Notes under the pieces: generated by a model
The model's database searches: none
Told to the model about the DNA's origin: nothing
The model's input: only the letters and a program-made list of their open reading frames with translations
Shown here: positions 1 to 9,163 of the stretch, in pieces
Layout of the letters: every line of letters begins with the position of its first letter
How positions within the stretch are numbered: the stretch's first letter is position 1
Assembly: GCF_014648915.1 (NCBI RefSeq)
Contig: NZ_BMSA01000008.1
Coordinates: forward strand, 226,040 to 290,039
Reading direction: 5' to 3'
From: Streptomyces phaeofaciens
GTDB lineage: Bacteria > Actinomycetota > Actinomycetes > Streptomycetales > Streptomycetaceae
Length of the DNA stretch: 64,000 nt
Position numbers and translations under genes: made by a program

Positions 1-1315
1 CCAGTCGCCGGACTCGACGCCGGCCGACTTCGCCGCCCTGCAGCTCCCCGAGTCGTACCGCGCGATCACCGTGCACAAGGACGAGACGGAGATGTTCGCC
101 GGTCTCGAGACCCGCGACAAGGACCCCCGCAAGTCGATCCACCTCGACGACGTCGCCCTGCCCGAGCTGGGCCCGGGCGAGGCCCTGGTGGCCGTCATGG
201 CCTCCTCGGTGAACTACAACTCGGTGTGGACGTCGATCTTCGAGCCGGTGTCGACCTTCAACTTCCTGGAGCGCTACGGGCGGCTCAGCGAGCTCAGCAA
301 GCGCCACGACCTGCCGTACCACATCATCGGTTCGGACCTCGCGGGCGTCGTCCTGCGCACCGGCCCGGGAGTCAACTCCTGGAAGCCCGGCGACGAGGTC
401 GTCGCGCACTGTCTGTCCGTCGAGCTGGAGTCCTCCGACGGGCACAACGACACGATGCTCGACCCCGAGCAGCGCATCTGGGGCTTCGAGACCAACTTCG
501 GCGGCCTCGCCGAGATCGCGCTCGTCAAGTCCAACCAGCTGATGCCCAAGCCGGGCCACCTGAGCTGGGAGGAGGCCGCCGCCCCCGGCCTGGTCAACTC
601 CACCGCCTACCGGCAGCTGGTCTCCCGCAACGGCGCCGGCATGAAGCAGGGCGACAACGTCCTGATCTGGGGCGCGAGCGGCGGGCTCGGCTCGTACGCC
701 ACCCAGTTCGCCCTCGCCGGCGGCGCCAACCCCATCTGTGTCGTCTCCTCGCCGCAGAAGGCGGACATCTGCCGCTCGATGGGCGCCGAGGCGATCATCG
801 ACCGCAACGCCGAGGGCTACAGGTTCTGGAAGGACGAGAGCACCCAGGACCCGAAGGAGTGGAAGCGCTTCGGCAAGCGCATCCGCGAGTTCACCGGCGG
901 CGAGGACATCGACATCGTCTTCGAGCACCCGGGCCGCGAGACCTTCGGTGCGAGCGTCTACGTCACCCGCAAGGGCGGCACCATCACCACCTGCGCCTCG
1001 ACCTCGGGCTACATGCACGAGTACGACAACCGCTACCTGTGGATGTCCCTGAAGCGGATCATCGGCTCGCACTTCGCCAACTACCGCGAGGCCTGGGAGG
1101 CCAACCGGCTCGTCGCGAAGGGCAAGATCCACCCCACCCTGTCGAAGGTCTACTCCCTGGAGGAGACCGGCCAGGCGGCCTACGACGTGCACCGCAACCT
1201 CCACCAGGGGAAGGTCGGCGTCCTGTGCCTGGCCCCCGAGGAGGGCCTGGGTGTGCGCGACGAGGAGATGCGCGCCCGGCACATCGACGCCATCAACCGC
1301 TTCCGCAACATCTGA
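1..1315 (+). CDS. ccr: Crotonyl-CoA carboxylase/reductase, 5' end cut by window
   Basis: Reductively carboxylates crotonyl-CoA to ethylmalonyl-CoA with NADPH and CO2, the key step of the ethylmalonyl-CoA pathway and a source of ethylmalonyl extender units. The frame is open from the first bases, and the residues before the GTG at 71 still read like the family N-terminus, so the gene is truncated by the window edge rather than starting at 71. It is an MDR-fold protein with a GASGGLGSYATQ nucleotide-binding loop. The four residues known to form the CO2 pocket in the Kitasatospora enzyme are recognisable: Asn in VNYN, Phe-Glu in WGFET, His in GSHF. It heads a five-gene co-directional operon of the same pathway. 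A second paralogue, antE, lies about 39 kb downstream. Confidence 0.96.
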   Translation, partial: QSPDSTPADFAALQLPESYRAITVHKDETEMFAGLETRDKDPRKSIHLDDVALPELGPGEALVAVMASSVNYNSVWTSIFEPVSTFNFLERYGRLSELSKRHDLPYHIIGSDLAGVVLRTGPGVNSWKPGDEVVAHCLSVELESSDGHNDTMLDPEQRIWGFETNFGGLAEIALVKSNQLMPKPGHLSWEEAAAPGLVNSTAYRQLVSRNGAGMKQGDNVLIWGASGGLGSYATQFALAGGANPICVVSSPQKADICRSMGAEAIIDRNAEGYRFWKDESTQDPKEWKRFGKRIREFTGGEDIDIVFEHPGRETFGASVYVTRKGGTITTCASTSGYMHEYDNRYLWMSLKRIIGSHFANYREAWEANRLVAKGKIHPTLSKVYSLEETGQAAYDVHRNLHQGKVGVLCLAPEEGLGVRDEEMRARHIDAINRFRNI

Positions 1316-1332
1316 GACACCCGAGGTCATAG

Positions 1333-3360
1333 ATGACTGAGCGTCAGAAGGACCGGCCGTGGCTCATGCGCACGTACGCCGGTCACTCCACGGCCGAGGC
1401 GTCCAACGAGCTGTACCGGCGCAACCTCGCCAAGGGCCAGACCGGTCTGTCGGTCGCGTTCGACCTGCCGACCCAGACCGGCTACGACTCCGACCACATC
1501 CTCGCCCGCGGCGAGGTCGGCCGGGTCGGCGTGCCGGTGGCCCATCTTGGTGACATGCGCCGCCTTTTCCAGGACATCCCCCTGGAGCAGATGAACACCT
1601 CGATGACGATCAACGCCACCGCCATGTGGCTGCTGGCGCTCTACCAGGTCGTCGCGGAGGAGCAGGGTGCGGACATCACCCGGCTCCAGGGCACGACCCA
1701 GAACGACATCGTCAAGGAGTACCTGTCCCGGGGCACGCACGTGTTCCCGCCGGGGCCGTCGCTCCGCCTGACGACGGACATGATCGCGTACACGGTGTCC
1801 CACCTGCCCAAGTGGAACCCGATCAACATCTGCAGCTACCACCTCCAGGAGGCGGGAGCCACCCCGGTCCAGGAGATCGCGTACGCGATGTCCACCGCCA
1901 TCGCCGTCCTCGACGCCGTCCGGGACTCCGGGCAGGTGCCGGCCGAGAAGTTCGGTGACGTCGTCGCCCGGATCTCCTTCTTCGTGAACGCGGGCGTCCG
2001 CTTCATCGAGGAGATGTGCAAGATGCGCGCCTTCGGCCGCATCTGGGACAAGGTCACCCACGAGCGGTACGGCATCGAGGACACCAAGCAGCGGCGCTTC
2101 CGCTACGGCGTCCAGGTGAACTCCCTCGGCCTGACCGAGGCACAGCCGGAGAACAACGTCCAGCGGATCGTGCTCGAGATGCTGGCCGTGACCCTCTCCA
2201 AGGACGCACGCGCGCGTGCCGTCCAGCTGCCGGCCTGGAACGAGGCCCTCGGCCTGCCCCGGCCGTGGGACCAGCAGTGGTCCCTGCGCATCCAGCAGGT
2301 CCTCGCCCACGAGAGCGACCTGCTGGAGTACGAGGACATCTTCGCGGGCTCGCACGTGATCGAGGCGAAGGTCGAGAAGCTGGTCGAGGAGTCCCTCGCG
2401 GAGATCGACCGGATCCAGGAGATGGGCGGCGCGATGGCCGCCGTCGAGTCCGGCTACCTCAAGTCCCAGCTGGTCTCCTCGCACGCCGAGCGCCGCGCCC
2501 GGATCGAGTCCGGGCAGGAGAAGATCATCGGCGTCAACATCTTCGAGACGACCGAGCCCAACCCGCTGACCGCGGATCTCGACACCGCGATCCAGACGGT
2601 CGACCCGGCCGTCGAGGCCCGGGTCGTCTCCTCGCTCCAGCACTGGCGCGACACCCGCTACCAGCCGCCGTTCAACCACCCGCGGCCCTGCAAGGCGCTG
2701 GAGCGGCTGAAGGAGGCCGCGAAGGGCACCGGCAACCTCATGGAGGCCACCCTGGAGTGCGCCCGCGCCGGCGTCACGACCGGCGAGTGGGCCGGGGCGC
2801 TGCGCGAGGTGTTCGGCGAGTTCCGGGCCCCGACCGGGGTCTCCTCGGCACCGGTGGCGGTGCCGGCGGAGGAGGGCTCGGCCATGGCCGACGTCCGCCG
2901 CAAGGTCGATCTCACCGCGAAGGAGCTGGGCTCCGGCAAGCTGCGATTCCTCGTGGGCAAGCCGGGCCTGGACGGGCACTCCAACGGCGCCGAGCAGATC
3001 GCCGTGCGGGCCCGTGACGCCGGGTTCGAGGTGGTCTACCAGGGCATCCGGCTCACGCCGGAGCAGATCGTGGACGCCGCCCTCGCCGAGGACGTGCACG
3101 CGGTGGGCCTGTCGATCCTCTCCGGCTCGCACGCCCAGCTGGTGCCCGACGTCCTGGACCGGCTCCGTGTGGCCGGTGCCACAGATATACCGGTGATCGC
3201 CGGTGGCATCATCCCGAATGGTGATGCCGAGCAGCTCAGGGCAGCCGGAGTGGCCGCGGTCTTCACCCCGAAGGACTTCGACATCACCGGGATCATCGGC
3301 TCCATCGTCGACGAGATCCGGAAAGCGAACAAGCTCGACCCCCTGGAGGTCCCCGCATGA
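1333..3360 (+). CDS. ecm: Ethylmalonyl-CoA mutase (MeaA-like, B12-dependent)
   Basis: Isomerises ethylmalonyl-CoA to methylsuccinyl-CoA using adenosylcobalamin. 675 aa, the usual size for single-chain Ecm. The N-terminal TIM-barrel begins around RPWLMRTYAGHSTAEASNELYR. The C-terminal B12-binding domain (from about residue 530) carries the D-x-H-x2-G cobalt-ligand motif as DGHSNG, followed by a GGIIPNGD loop. It lies 17 nt after ccr, and its stop overlaps the next gene by ATGA, so it is translationally coupled. The context with ccr and a methylsuccinyl-CoA dehydrogenase distinguishes it from methylmalonyl-CoA mutase, which is normally two subunits in this group or has a different neighbour set. 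Confidence 0.93.
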   Translation: MTERQKDRPWLMRTYAGHSTAEASNELYRRNLAKGQTGLSVAFDLPTQTGYDSDHILARGEVGRVGVPVAHLGDMRRLFQDIPLEQMNTSMTINATAMWLLALYQVVAEEQGADITRLQGTTQNDIVKEYLSRGTHVFPPGPSLRLTTDMIAYTVSHLPKWNPINICSYHLQEAGATPVQEIAYAMSTAIAVLDAVRDSGQVPAEKFGDVVARISFFVNAGVRFIEEMCKMRAFGRIWDKVTHERYGIEDTKQRRFRYGVQVNSLGLTEAQPENNVQRIVLEMLAVTLSKDARARAVQLPAWNEALGLPRPWDQQWSLRIQQVLAHESDLLEYEDIFAGSHVIEAKVEKLVEESLAEIDRIQEMGGAMAAVESGYLKSQLVSSHAERRARIESGQEKIIGVNIFETTEPNPLTADLDTAIQTVDPAVEARVVSSLQHWRDTRYQPPFNHPRPCKALERLKEAAKGTGNLMEATLECARAGVTTGEWAGALREVFGEFRAPTGVSSAPVAVPAEEGSAMADVRRKVDLTAKELGSGKLRFLVGKPGLDGHSNGAEQIAVRARDAGFEVVYQGIRLTPEQIVDAALAEDVHAVGLSILSGSHAQLVPDVLDRLRVAGATDIPVIAGGIIPNGDAEQLRAAGVAAVFTPKDFDITGIIGSIVDEIRKANKLDPLEVPA

Positions 3361-4316
3361 GTGTCAACCGTCTGCGTCCCCGCCGCTCGTGTCTCGCGGT
3401 CCCGGGAAGCAACCCCCGCTTCCTGGAGAAGGCGCAGGGCCTCCCGGCGGACCAGGTCTTCCTCGACCTCGAGGACGCGTGCGCGCCGCTCGCCAAGCCC
3501 GAGGCGCGGCACACCATCGTCAAATTCCTCAACGAGGGCGACTGGACCGGCAAGACCAGGGTCGTGCGGGTCAACGACTGGACGACCGAGTGGACCTACC
3601 GTGACGTCGTCACGGTCGTCGAGGGCGCCGGCCAGAACCTCGACTGCATCATGCTGCCGAAGGTGCAGACGGCCCAGCAGGTCGTCGCCCTCGACCTCCT
3701 GCTGACGCAGATCGAGAAGACGATGGGCTTCGAGGTCGGCAAGATCGGCATCGAGGCGCAGATCGAGAACGCCCAGGGCCTCAACAACGTCAACGAGATC
3801 GCCACCGCCTCCCAGCGCGTGGAGACGATCATCTTCGGCCCGGCCGACTTCATGGCGTCGATCAACATGAAGTCCCTCGTCGTGGGCGAGCAGCCGCCCG
3901 GCTACCCGGCGGACGCCTACCACTACATCCTGATGAAGATCCTGATGGCGGCCCGCGCCAACAACCTCCAGGCGATCGACGGCCCCTACCTCCAGATCCG
4001 CAACATCGACGGCTACAAGGCGGTCGCCCAGCGCGCCGCGGCCCTCGGCTTCGACGGCAAGTGGGTACTGCACCCGGGCCAGGTCGAGGCGTCCAACGAG
4101 ATCTTCTCGCCGTCGCAGGAGGACTACGACCACGCCGAGCTGATCCTGGACGCGTACGACTACTACACGTCCGAGGCGGGCGGCAAGAAGGGCTCCGCGA
4201 TGCTCGGCGACGAGATGATCGACGAGGCCAGCCGCAAGATGGCCCTGGTCATCTCCGGCAAGGGCCGCGCCGCCGGCATGCAGCGCACCAGCAAGTTCGA
4301 GATCCCGGAGGCGTAG
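3357..4316 (+). CDS. mcl1: HpcH/HpaI aldolase, (beta-methyl)malyl-CoA lyase family
   Basis: 319-aa CitE/HpcH-type aldolase. In the ethylmalonyl-CoA pathway this family cleaves beta-methylmalyl-CoA to glyoxylate and propionyl-CoA. The family hallmark is near the N-terminus: RRSCLAVPGSNPRF, then the acidic FLDLEDA segment that binds Mg. The start ATG at 3357 overlaps the stop of the mutase gene (ATGA). Position inside the five-gene operon assigns the substrate; sequence alone would only give the CitE/malyl-CoA lyase superfamily. L-malyl-CoA or citramalyl-CoA activity cannot be excluded. Confidence 0.88.
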   Translation: MSVNRLRPRRSCLAVPGSNPRFLEKAQGLPADQVFLDLEDACAPLAKPEARHTIVKFLNEGDWTGKTRVVRVNDWTTEWTYRDVVTVVEGAGQNLDCIMLPKVQTAQQVVALDLLLTQIEKTMGFEVGKIGIEAQIENAQGLNNVNEIATASQRVETIIFGPADFMASINMKSLVVGEQPPGYPADAYHYILMKILMAARANNLQAIDGPYLQIRNIDGYKAVAQRAAALGFDGKWVLHPGQVEASNEIFSPSQEDYDHAELILDAYDYYTSEAGGKKGSAMLGDEMIDEASRKMALVISGKGRAAGMQRTSKFEIPEA

Positions 4317-4320
4317 GGCC

Positions 4321-4833
4321 ATGCAGTTCGGACGCACCTACGAGGAGTTCGAGGTCGGCGCGGTCTACAAGCACTGGCCCGGCAAGACGGTCACCGAGTA
4401 CGACGACCACCTGTTCTGTCTCCTCACCATGAACCACCACCCCCTCCACATGGACACCAACTATGCGGAGAAGACGACGGACTTCGGCAAGAACGTCGTC
4501 GTCGGGAACTACATCTACTCCCTGCTGCTCGGCATGTCCGTGCCGGACGTCTCCGGCAAGGCGATCGCCAACCTGGAGATCGAGTCGTTGAGGCACGTGG
4601 CGCCGACCTTCCACGGCGACACGATCTACGGCCAGACGACCGTGCTCGACAAGTGGCCGTCGAAGTCGAAGAACGACCGCGGCATCGTCTACGTCGAGAC
4701 CAAGGGCTACAAGCAGGACGGCACGCTGGTCTGCGTGTTCCGCCGCAAGGTCATGGTGCCGACCGAGACGTACATCAAGGAGCGCGGCGGCGAGCAGCCC
4801 GGCCGCCCCCAGCTCAAGGAGCAGGAGAAGTAG
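4321..4833 (+). CDS. mch: MaoC-like hydratase, probable mesaconyl-CoA hydratase
   Basis: 170-aa single hot-dog protein of the MaoC family. A conserved acidic/His stretch (residues around 36-48, EYDDHLFCLLTMNHHPLH) provides the hydratase Asp and His. In the ethylmalonyl-CoA pathway it would hydrate mesaconyl-C1-CoA to beta-methylmalyl-CoA. Proteobacterial Mch is a double-length protein with two hot-dog units; this one has a single unit, as in other actinobacterial operons. It sits 4 nt after the lyase gene and 2 nt before the dehydrogenase. The pathway role comes from the operon; the fold comes from the sequence. Confidence 0.86.
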   Translation: MQFGRTYEEFEVGAVYKHWPGKTVTEYDDHLFCLLTMNHHPLHMDTNYAEKTTDFGKNVVVGNYIYSLLLGMSVPDVSGKAIANLEIESLRHVAPTFHGDTIYGQTTVLDKWPSKSKNDRGIVYVETKGYKQDGTLVCVFRRKVMVPTETYIKERGGEQPGRPQLKEQEK

Positions 4834-4835
4834 TC

Positions 4836-6041
4836 ATGGCGCGACTCGCCCAGACCGCCGGTCTGACCGACATCCAGCAGGAGATCCTCTCCACCGTCCG
4901 CGACTTCGTGGACAAGGAGATCATCCCGGTCGCGACCGAGCTGGAGCACCGCGACGAGTACCCGCAAGCGATCGTCGACGGCCTCAGGGAGCTGGGCCTG
5001 TTCGGCCTGATGATCCCCGAGGAGTACGGCGGCCTGGGCGAGTCGCTCCTGACGTACGCCCTGTGCGTCGAGGAGATCGCCCGCGGCTGGATGTCGGTGT
5101 CCGGCATCATCAACACGCACTTCATCGTGGCGTACATGCTCAAGCAGCACGGCACGCAGGAGCAGAAGGACCACTTCCTGCCGCGCATGGCGGCGGGCGA
5201 CATCCGCGGCGCCTTCTCCATGTCGGAGCCGGCCCTCGGCTCGGACGTGTCCGCCATCTCCTCCAAGGCGGTGAAGGACGGCGAGGAGTACGTCCTCAAC
5301 GGCCAGAAGATGTGGCTGACCAACGGCGGTACGTCGTCCCTCGTGGCCGTTCTGGTGCGAAGTGACGAAGGACACCCCGAGGGCACGCCGCCCCACAAGT
5401 CGATGACGACCTTCCTGATCGAGAAGGAGCCCGGCTTCGGAGAGGTCCGCCCCGGCCTCACGATCCCCGGCAAGATCGACAAGATGGGCTACAAGGGCGT
5501 CGACACCACCGAGCTGATCATGGATGGCCTGCGGCTTCCCGCGGATCGGGTGCTCGGAGGGGTCACGGGCCGAGGTTTTTACCAAATGATGGACGGCGTC
5601 GAGGTGGGCCGCGTGAATGTCGCGGCGCGTGGCTGCGGCGTCGCTCAGCGTGCGTTCGAGCTCGGCGTCCGATACGCCCAGCAGCGTCACACTTTCGGCA
5701 AGGCGATCGCCCAGCACCAGGCGATCCAGTTCAAGCTCGCCGAGATGGCTACCAAGGTCGAGGCGGCGCATGCCATGATGGTGAACGCCGCACGCAAAAA
5801 GGACTCCGGGGAACGAAACGACCTTGAGGCAGGGATGGCGAAGTACCTCGCCTCCGAGTACTGCAAGGAGGTCGTGGAGGACGCCTTCCGGATCCACGGC
5901 GGCTACGGCTTCTCCAAGGAGTACGAGATCGAGCGCCTCTACCGCGAGGCCCCGATGCTGCTGATCGGGGAAGGCACCGCCGAGATCCAGAAGATGATCA
6001 TCGGGCGCAGGTTGCTCGAGGAGTATCGGTTCCAGGGCTAG
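4836..6041 (+). CDS. mcd: Acyl-CoA dehydrogenase, probable methylsuccinyl-CoA dehydrogenase
   Basis: 401-aa FAD-dependent acyl-CoA dehydrogenase. The start ATG at 4836 lies 2 nt after the hydratase stop, with GGAGCAGGAG upstream as ribosome binding site. Recognisable segments: FSMSEPALGSD for substrate and FAD contact, RIHGGYGFSKEY, and GEGTAEIQ near the C-terminus with the family catalytic-base region. Position at the end of the ccr-ecm-lyase-hydratase operon points to oxidation of methylsuccinyl-CoA to mesaconyl-CoA. Other short-chain specificities such as glutaryl- or isovaleryl-CoA cannot be excluded from motifs alone. Confidence 0.88.
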   Translation: MARLAQTAGLTDIQQEILSTVRDFVDKEIIPVATELEHRDEYPQAIVDGLRELGLFGLMIPEEYGGLGESLLTYALCVEEIARGWMSVSGIINTHFIVAYMLKQHGTQEQKDHFLPRMAAGDIRGAFSMSEPALGSDVSAISSKAVKDGEEYVLNGQKMWLTNGGTSSLVAVLVRSDEGHPEGTPPHKSMTTFLIEKEPGFGEVRPGLTIPGKIDKMGYKGVDTTELIMDGLRLPADRVLGGVTGRGFYQMMDGVEVGRVNVAARGCGVAQRAFELGVRYAQQRHTFGKAIAQHQAIQFKLAEMATKVEAAHAMMVNAARKKDSGERNDLEAGMAKYLASEYCKEVVEDAFRIHGGYGFSKEYEIERLYREAPMLLIGEGTAEIQKMIIGRRLLEEYRFQG

Positions 6042-6054
6042 TTATCCGGGTTGG

Positions 6055-6087
6055 GGGTGTTTTCTTCGAGAAGAAGATCACACCCCG
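6055..6087 (+). terminator. Imperfect hairpin after the ethylmalonyl-CoA operon
   Basis: GGGGTGT (6055-6061) pairs with ACACCCC (6081-6087) around a TTCTTC/GAAGAA inner stem, 13 nt after the acyl-CoA dehydrogenase stop. The middle of the stem is mismatched and there is no U tract, as is common for streptomycete terminators. The stretch up to psd (6088-6212) shows nothing else clear. Confidence 0.45.
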
Positions 6088-6212
6088 TCATCCCGCCCCC
6101 TCGACCGACTCGGCTTCCTGACTTACCCAGTTGTGGCCCCGAACCGCTACGATCGCCGGAAAGCCGCCGTCCCCCCGTCGAAGCGCGGCATCATCCGCTA
6201 CGAAGGTCATCC

Positions 6213-6869
6213 ATGCCCCACAGCAAAACCTCTGCACACCGCGACAGCCTGGTGGGCGCACGCCTCGCGCGCGGAGCGTCGCCGTGGCTTCTGCCGACCG
6301 TCGCCACCGCAGCCGTCAGCCTGCTCCGCGCCCGCCGCTCGGGCGTCGCCAAGGCCGTCGCCGTGCCCGCCACCGCTCTCGCGGCGGGCATGCTGTGGTT
6401 CTTCCGTGACCCCGAGCGCGAGATCGCCTCGGGCCGGGTCATCTCCCCCGCCGACGGTGTGGTGCAGAGCATCATGCCGTGGAAGGACGGGCGCACCCGG
6501 GTCGCGATCTTCATGAGCCCGCTCAATGTCCACGTCAACCGCGCGCCGCTCTCCGGCACGGTCACGTCGGTCGAGCACATCCCCGGCGGGTTCGTTCCGG
6601 CGTTCAACAAGGAGAGCGAGAACAACGAGCGCGTCGTCTGGCACTTCGACACCGAGCTCGGTGACATCGAGATGATCCAGATCGCCGGTGCCGTGGCCCG
6701 CCGTATCGTCCCCTACATCCCCGAGGGCACGAAGGTGGAGCAGGGCGACCGGGTCGGTCTGATCCGCTTCGGCTCGCGCGTCGACATCTACCTGCCCGAG
6801 GGCGTGGACGTCGCGGTCGAGGTCGGGCAGAAGACCGTGGCAGGGGTGACTCGCATTGACCGTGATTGA
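6213..6869 (+). CDS. psd: Phosphatidylserine decarboxylase proenzyme
   Basis: 218-aa short (archaeal/actinobacterial type) phosphatidylserine decarboxylase that makes phosphatidylethanolamine at the membrane. An N-terminal hydrophobic segment (WLLPTVATAAVSLL and on to GMLWFF) is followed by the FFRDP and SPADG motifs typical of the family. The autocleavage site is the Gly-Ser of IRFGSR near residue 190, where Ser becomes the pyruvoyl group. The start ATG at 6213 was chosen because GAAGG precedes it and the upstream frame is low-complexity. Its 3' end overlaps pssA, so the two steps of PE synthesis are coupled. Confidence 0.94.
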   Translation: MPHSKTSAHRDSLVGARLARGASPWLLPTVATAAVSLLRARRSGVAKAVAVPATALAAGMLWFFRDPEREIASGRVISPADGVVQSIMPWKDGRTRVAIFMSPLNVHVNRAPLSGTVTSVEHIPGGFVPAFNKESENNERVVWHFDTELGDIEMIQIAGAVARRIVPYIPEGTKVEQGDRVGLIRFGSRVDIYLPEGVDVAVEVGQKTVAGVTRIDRD

Positions 6870-7710
6870 CCCGGAGACACAGGCCGGCTGGGTGCCGGAG
6901 GCCGACGAGGCGAACGAAGAGGAGGAGATGCCCCTCTCTCTTCGTCTGTCGATAGCGGACACCCTCACCCTCGGCAACGCCACGTGCGGCTTCATGGCGG
7001 TGTACTTCACCACCACCGGCATCCTGATCCCGCACCTCACCGGTAGCCAGGAGTCCGGCATGGCCCGCCACAGCGCGGCCACGGCGGTCATCCTGATGCT
7101 CTGCGCGGCGGTCTTCGACCTCTTCGACGGCCTCGTCGCGCGCAAGCTGCGCAGCTCGCCGATGGGCGCGGAGCTGGACAACCTGTCCGACCTGATCAGC
7201 TTCGGCCTCGCACCGGCGTACTTCGTCCTGGTCTACGGCATGGTCGCCGACGACGCCCACCAGCGGGTGGCGGCGGTCGGCGCGATCGTCGTGCTGCTGG
7301 CCGTGGTGCTCAGACTCGCGCGCTTCTCGTGCGTGACCCCACGCAACGGCATGTTCCAGGGCATGCCCTCGCCGTTCGGCGCGCTGACGGTCGTCTCGAT
7401 CGTGCTCCTGGAGCTGCCCTTCCCGGCGACGCTGATGGCCATCCTCGGCACCGCCTGGCTGATGGTGAGCCGGGTCGAGTACCCGAAGCCGCGGGGACGC
7501 CTCGCCGGTGCGATGCTCGGCTGGATCGTGCTGTCGATGGGCCTGCTGGCCGCCTGGGCCTTCGACGCCCCGAGCGGACAGCTGCTCCTCCAGACCGGCT
7601 GCGCGCTTCAGCTGGTCATGGGCGCGGTCATCCCGCTGTTCGCCACGGCCCGCCGGGTGAACAACTTCCGCGACAACCGGCGCGAGGCACGGGCGGCACA
7701 GCTGCCGTAG
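6856..7710 (+). CDS. pssA: CDP-diacylglycerol-serine O-phosphatidyltransferase
   Basis: 284-aa integral membrane CDP-alcohol phosphatidyltransferase that makes phosphatidylserine for Psd. The catalytic signature D-G-x2-A-R-x8-G-x3-D-x3-D is intact (from FDGLVARK to LDNLSD), followed by several hydrophobic helices. The start is uncertain. A TTG at 6856 overlaps psd by 14 nt; an ATG at 6928 has a purine-rich AGAGGAGG just upstream, but that stretch also encodes the acidic N-terminus. I keep the longer form. Confidence 0.93.
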   Translation: MTVIDPETQAGWVPEADEANEEEEMPLSLRLSIADTLTLGNATCGFMAVYFTTTGILIPHLTGSQESGMARHSAATAVILMLCAAVFDLFDGLVARKLRSSPMGAELDNLSDLISFGLAPAYFVLVYGMVADDAHQRVAAVGAIVVLLAVVLRLARFSCVTPRNGMFQGMPSPFGALTVVSIVLLELPFPATLMAILGTAWLMVSRVEYPKPRGRLAGAMLGWIVLSMGLLAAWAFDAPSGQLLLQTGCALQLVMGAVIPLFATARRVNNFRDNRREARAAQLP

Positions 7711-7738
7711 TGCTCCGCCGAGTGCGGGACCAGAGAGA

Positions 7739-7777
7739 ACAGAAGGGCCCCGGGTCGATGACCCGGGGCCCTTCTGT
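7739..7777 (+). terminator. Strong rho-independent-type hairpin after pssA
   Basis: A perfect 18-bp stem with a 3-nt loop (GAT): ACAGAAGGGCCCCGGGTC at 7739-7756 pairs with 7760-7777. It lies 29 nt after the pssA stop and before the convergent glycerate kinase gene, so it can serve both directions. Confidence 0.88.
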
Positions 7778-7833
7778 GTGCCCGTGGGGGGCGGGGCGGC
7801 GCCGTCGCCCGTCGTCCCGCGCCCCCGAGAATG

Positions 7834-8985
7834 TCAGGTCAGGAAGTCGCGGCCGATGCGTTCCGCGACGCGCTCCAGGATGGGTCCGGCATCGGAGATG
7901 CAGGTCGCCACGTCCGGCTCGACGTCCGTCAGCGGGTAGGCCCGGCGGATCCCGGCCCGGCCCAGCGCCTGCGGGGGCAGGGCGAGCCGCCCGCAGACGG
8001 CGACGACCTCCTTGCCGGCCGCACGGGCCGCGGCGGCGACCCCGGCGGGGGCCTTGCCGTGCAGGGTCTGCTCGTCCAGCGAACCCTCGCCGGTGATCAC
8101 CAGCTCGGCCCGCTCCAGCGCCGGCGCGAAGCCCAGCACGTCGAGCATGACCTCGATACCGGCCCGGAACCGGGCACCGAGCAGGAGCGCGCCGAAGCCG
8201 ATACCGCCCGCGGCCCCCGCGCCCGGCGCGGCCGCGTACCGGGCCGCCTCGGGCCCGACGGCTCCCTCCAGCACCTTCGCGTAGTGCGCGAGCGCCGAAT
8301 CCAGCGCCTCGACGTCGTCGGGCGAGGCGCCCTTCTGCGGGCCGTACACCGCCGGTGCGCCCTTCGGCCCGGTCAGCGGATTGTCGACGTCGCTCGCGAG
8401 GACCAGCTCGACGGTGGACAGCCGCGGATCCAGCCCCGACAGGTCCGCGCGGGCCAGCTCCGCGAGCCCGCCGCCGCCGGGTGCCACCGGCTCCCCGTCC
8501 TCGTCGAGGAAACGGGCGCCCAGCGCGGACAGCATGCCCGCGCCGCCGTCGGTGGTGGCGCTGCCGCCGACCCCGAACACGATCGTCCGCACGCCCGCGT
8601 CCAGCGCGGCCCGCAGCAGCTCACCGGAGCCGTACGTCGATGCCGTGAGCGGTGCGAAGACACCGGCCGGCAGCCGCTGAAGGCCGCTCGCCTCCGCCAT
8701 CTCCACGACCGCGGTGTCGCCGCGCACCGCGAACGCGGCGGTGACCTCGTGTCCGAGGGGCCCGGCGACCCGTGTCTCCCGGCGCTCGAACCCGGCCGCC
8801 ACGGCCGCGTCGACCGTGCCGTCGCCGCCGTCGGCGACCGGCAGGGCCTCGACCTCGACGTCCGGTACGGCCCGGCGCAGCCCCGCCGTCACCCGCTCGG
8901 CGACCTCCACGGCCGTCAGCGACCCCTTGAACTTGTCCGCGGCCACGAGCACCCGTCGGGTGCCCTGCGCTCCGGCGTCCGCCAC
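7834..8985 (-). CDS. Glycerate kinase (GarK/GlxK type)
   Basis: 383-aa glycerate kinase type 1 family protein that phosphorylates D-glycerate with ATP. The N-terminus VLVAADKFKGSLTA is the family hallmark; GVGGSATTDGGAGML (around residue 125) is the glycine-rich ATP region, and GEGSLDEQT follows in the C-terminal half. The GTG start at 8985 was preferred because AAGGGG lies 7 nt upstream; the frame extends to 9018 but with no better site. It is monocistronic and convergent with pssA. Glyoxylate made by the upstream ethylmalonyl-CoA pathway could reach glycerate, but no linking enzyme is in the window. Confidence 0.92.
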   Translation of the reverse strand: MADAGAQGTRRVLVAADKFKGSLTAVEVAERVTAGLRRAVPDVEVEALPVADGGDGTVDAAVAAGFERRETRVAGPLGHEVTAAFAVRGDTAVVEMAEASGLQRLPAGVFAPLTASTYGSGELLRAALDAGVRTIVFGVGGSATTDGGAGMLSALGARFLDEDGEPVAPGGGGLAELARADLSGLDPRLSTVELVLASDVDNPLTGPKGAPAVYGPQKGASPDDVEALDSALAHYAKVLEGAVGPEAARYAAAPGAGAAGGIGFGALLLGARFRAGIEVMLDVLGFAPALERAELVITGEGSLDEQTLHGKAPAGVAAAARAAGKEVVAVCGRLALPPQALGRAGIRRAYPLTDVEPDVATCISDAGPILERVAERIGRDFLT

Positions 8986-9163
8986 CTTCCAACCCCTTGC
9001 TCTCCGGGCCCCGCGCACGTCAGGGCCAGTCGCGCCGCTGTGACCTTAACCGCCCGACACCCCCGCCGTCATGCGGTGCCCGCACCCTGGAACAACCCTG
9101 AGCGCCCGCTGTGGGACGGCTGCAACCCGCGCGGGCTCCCGCGGAATCGGGTAGACCGGTTGC

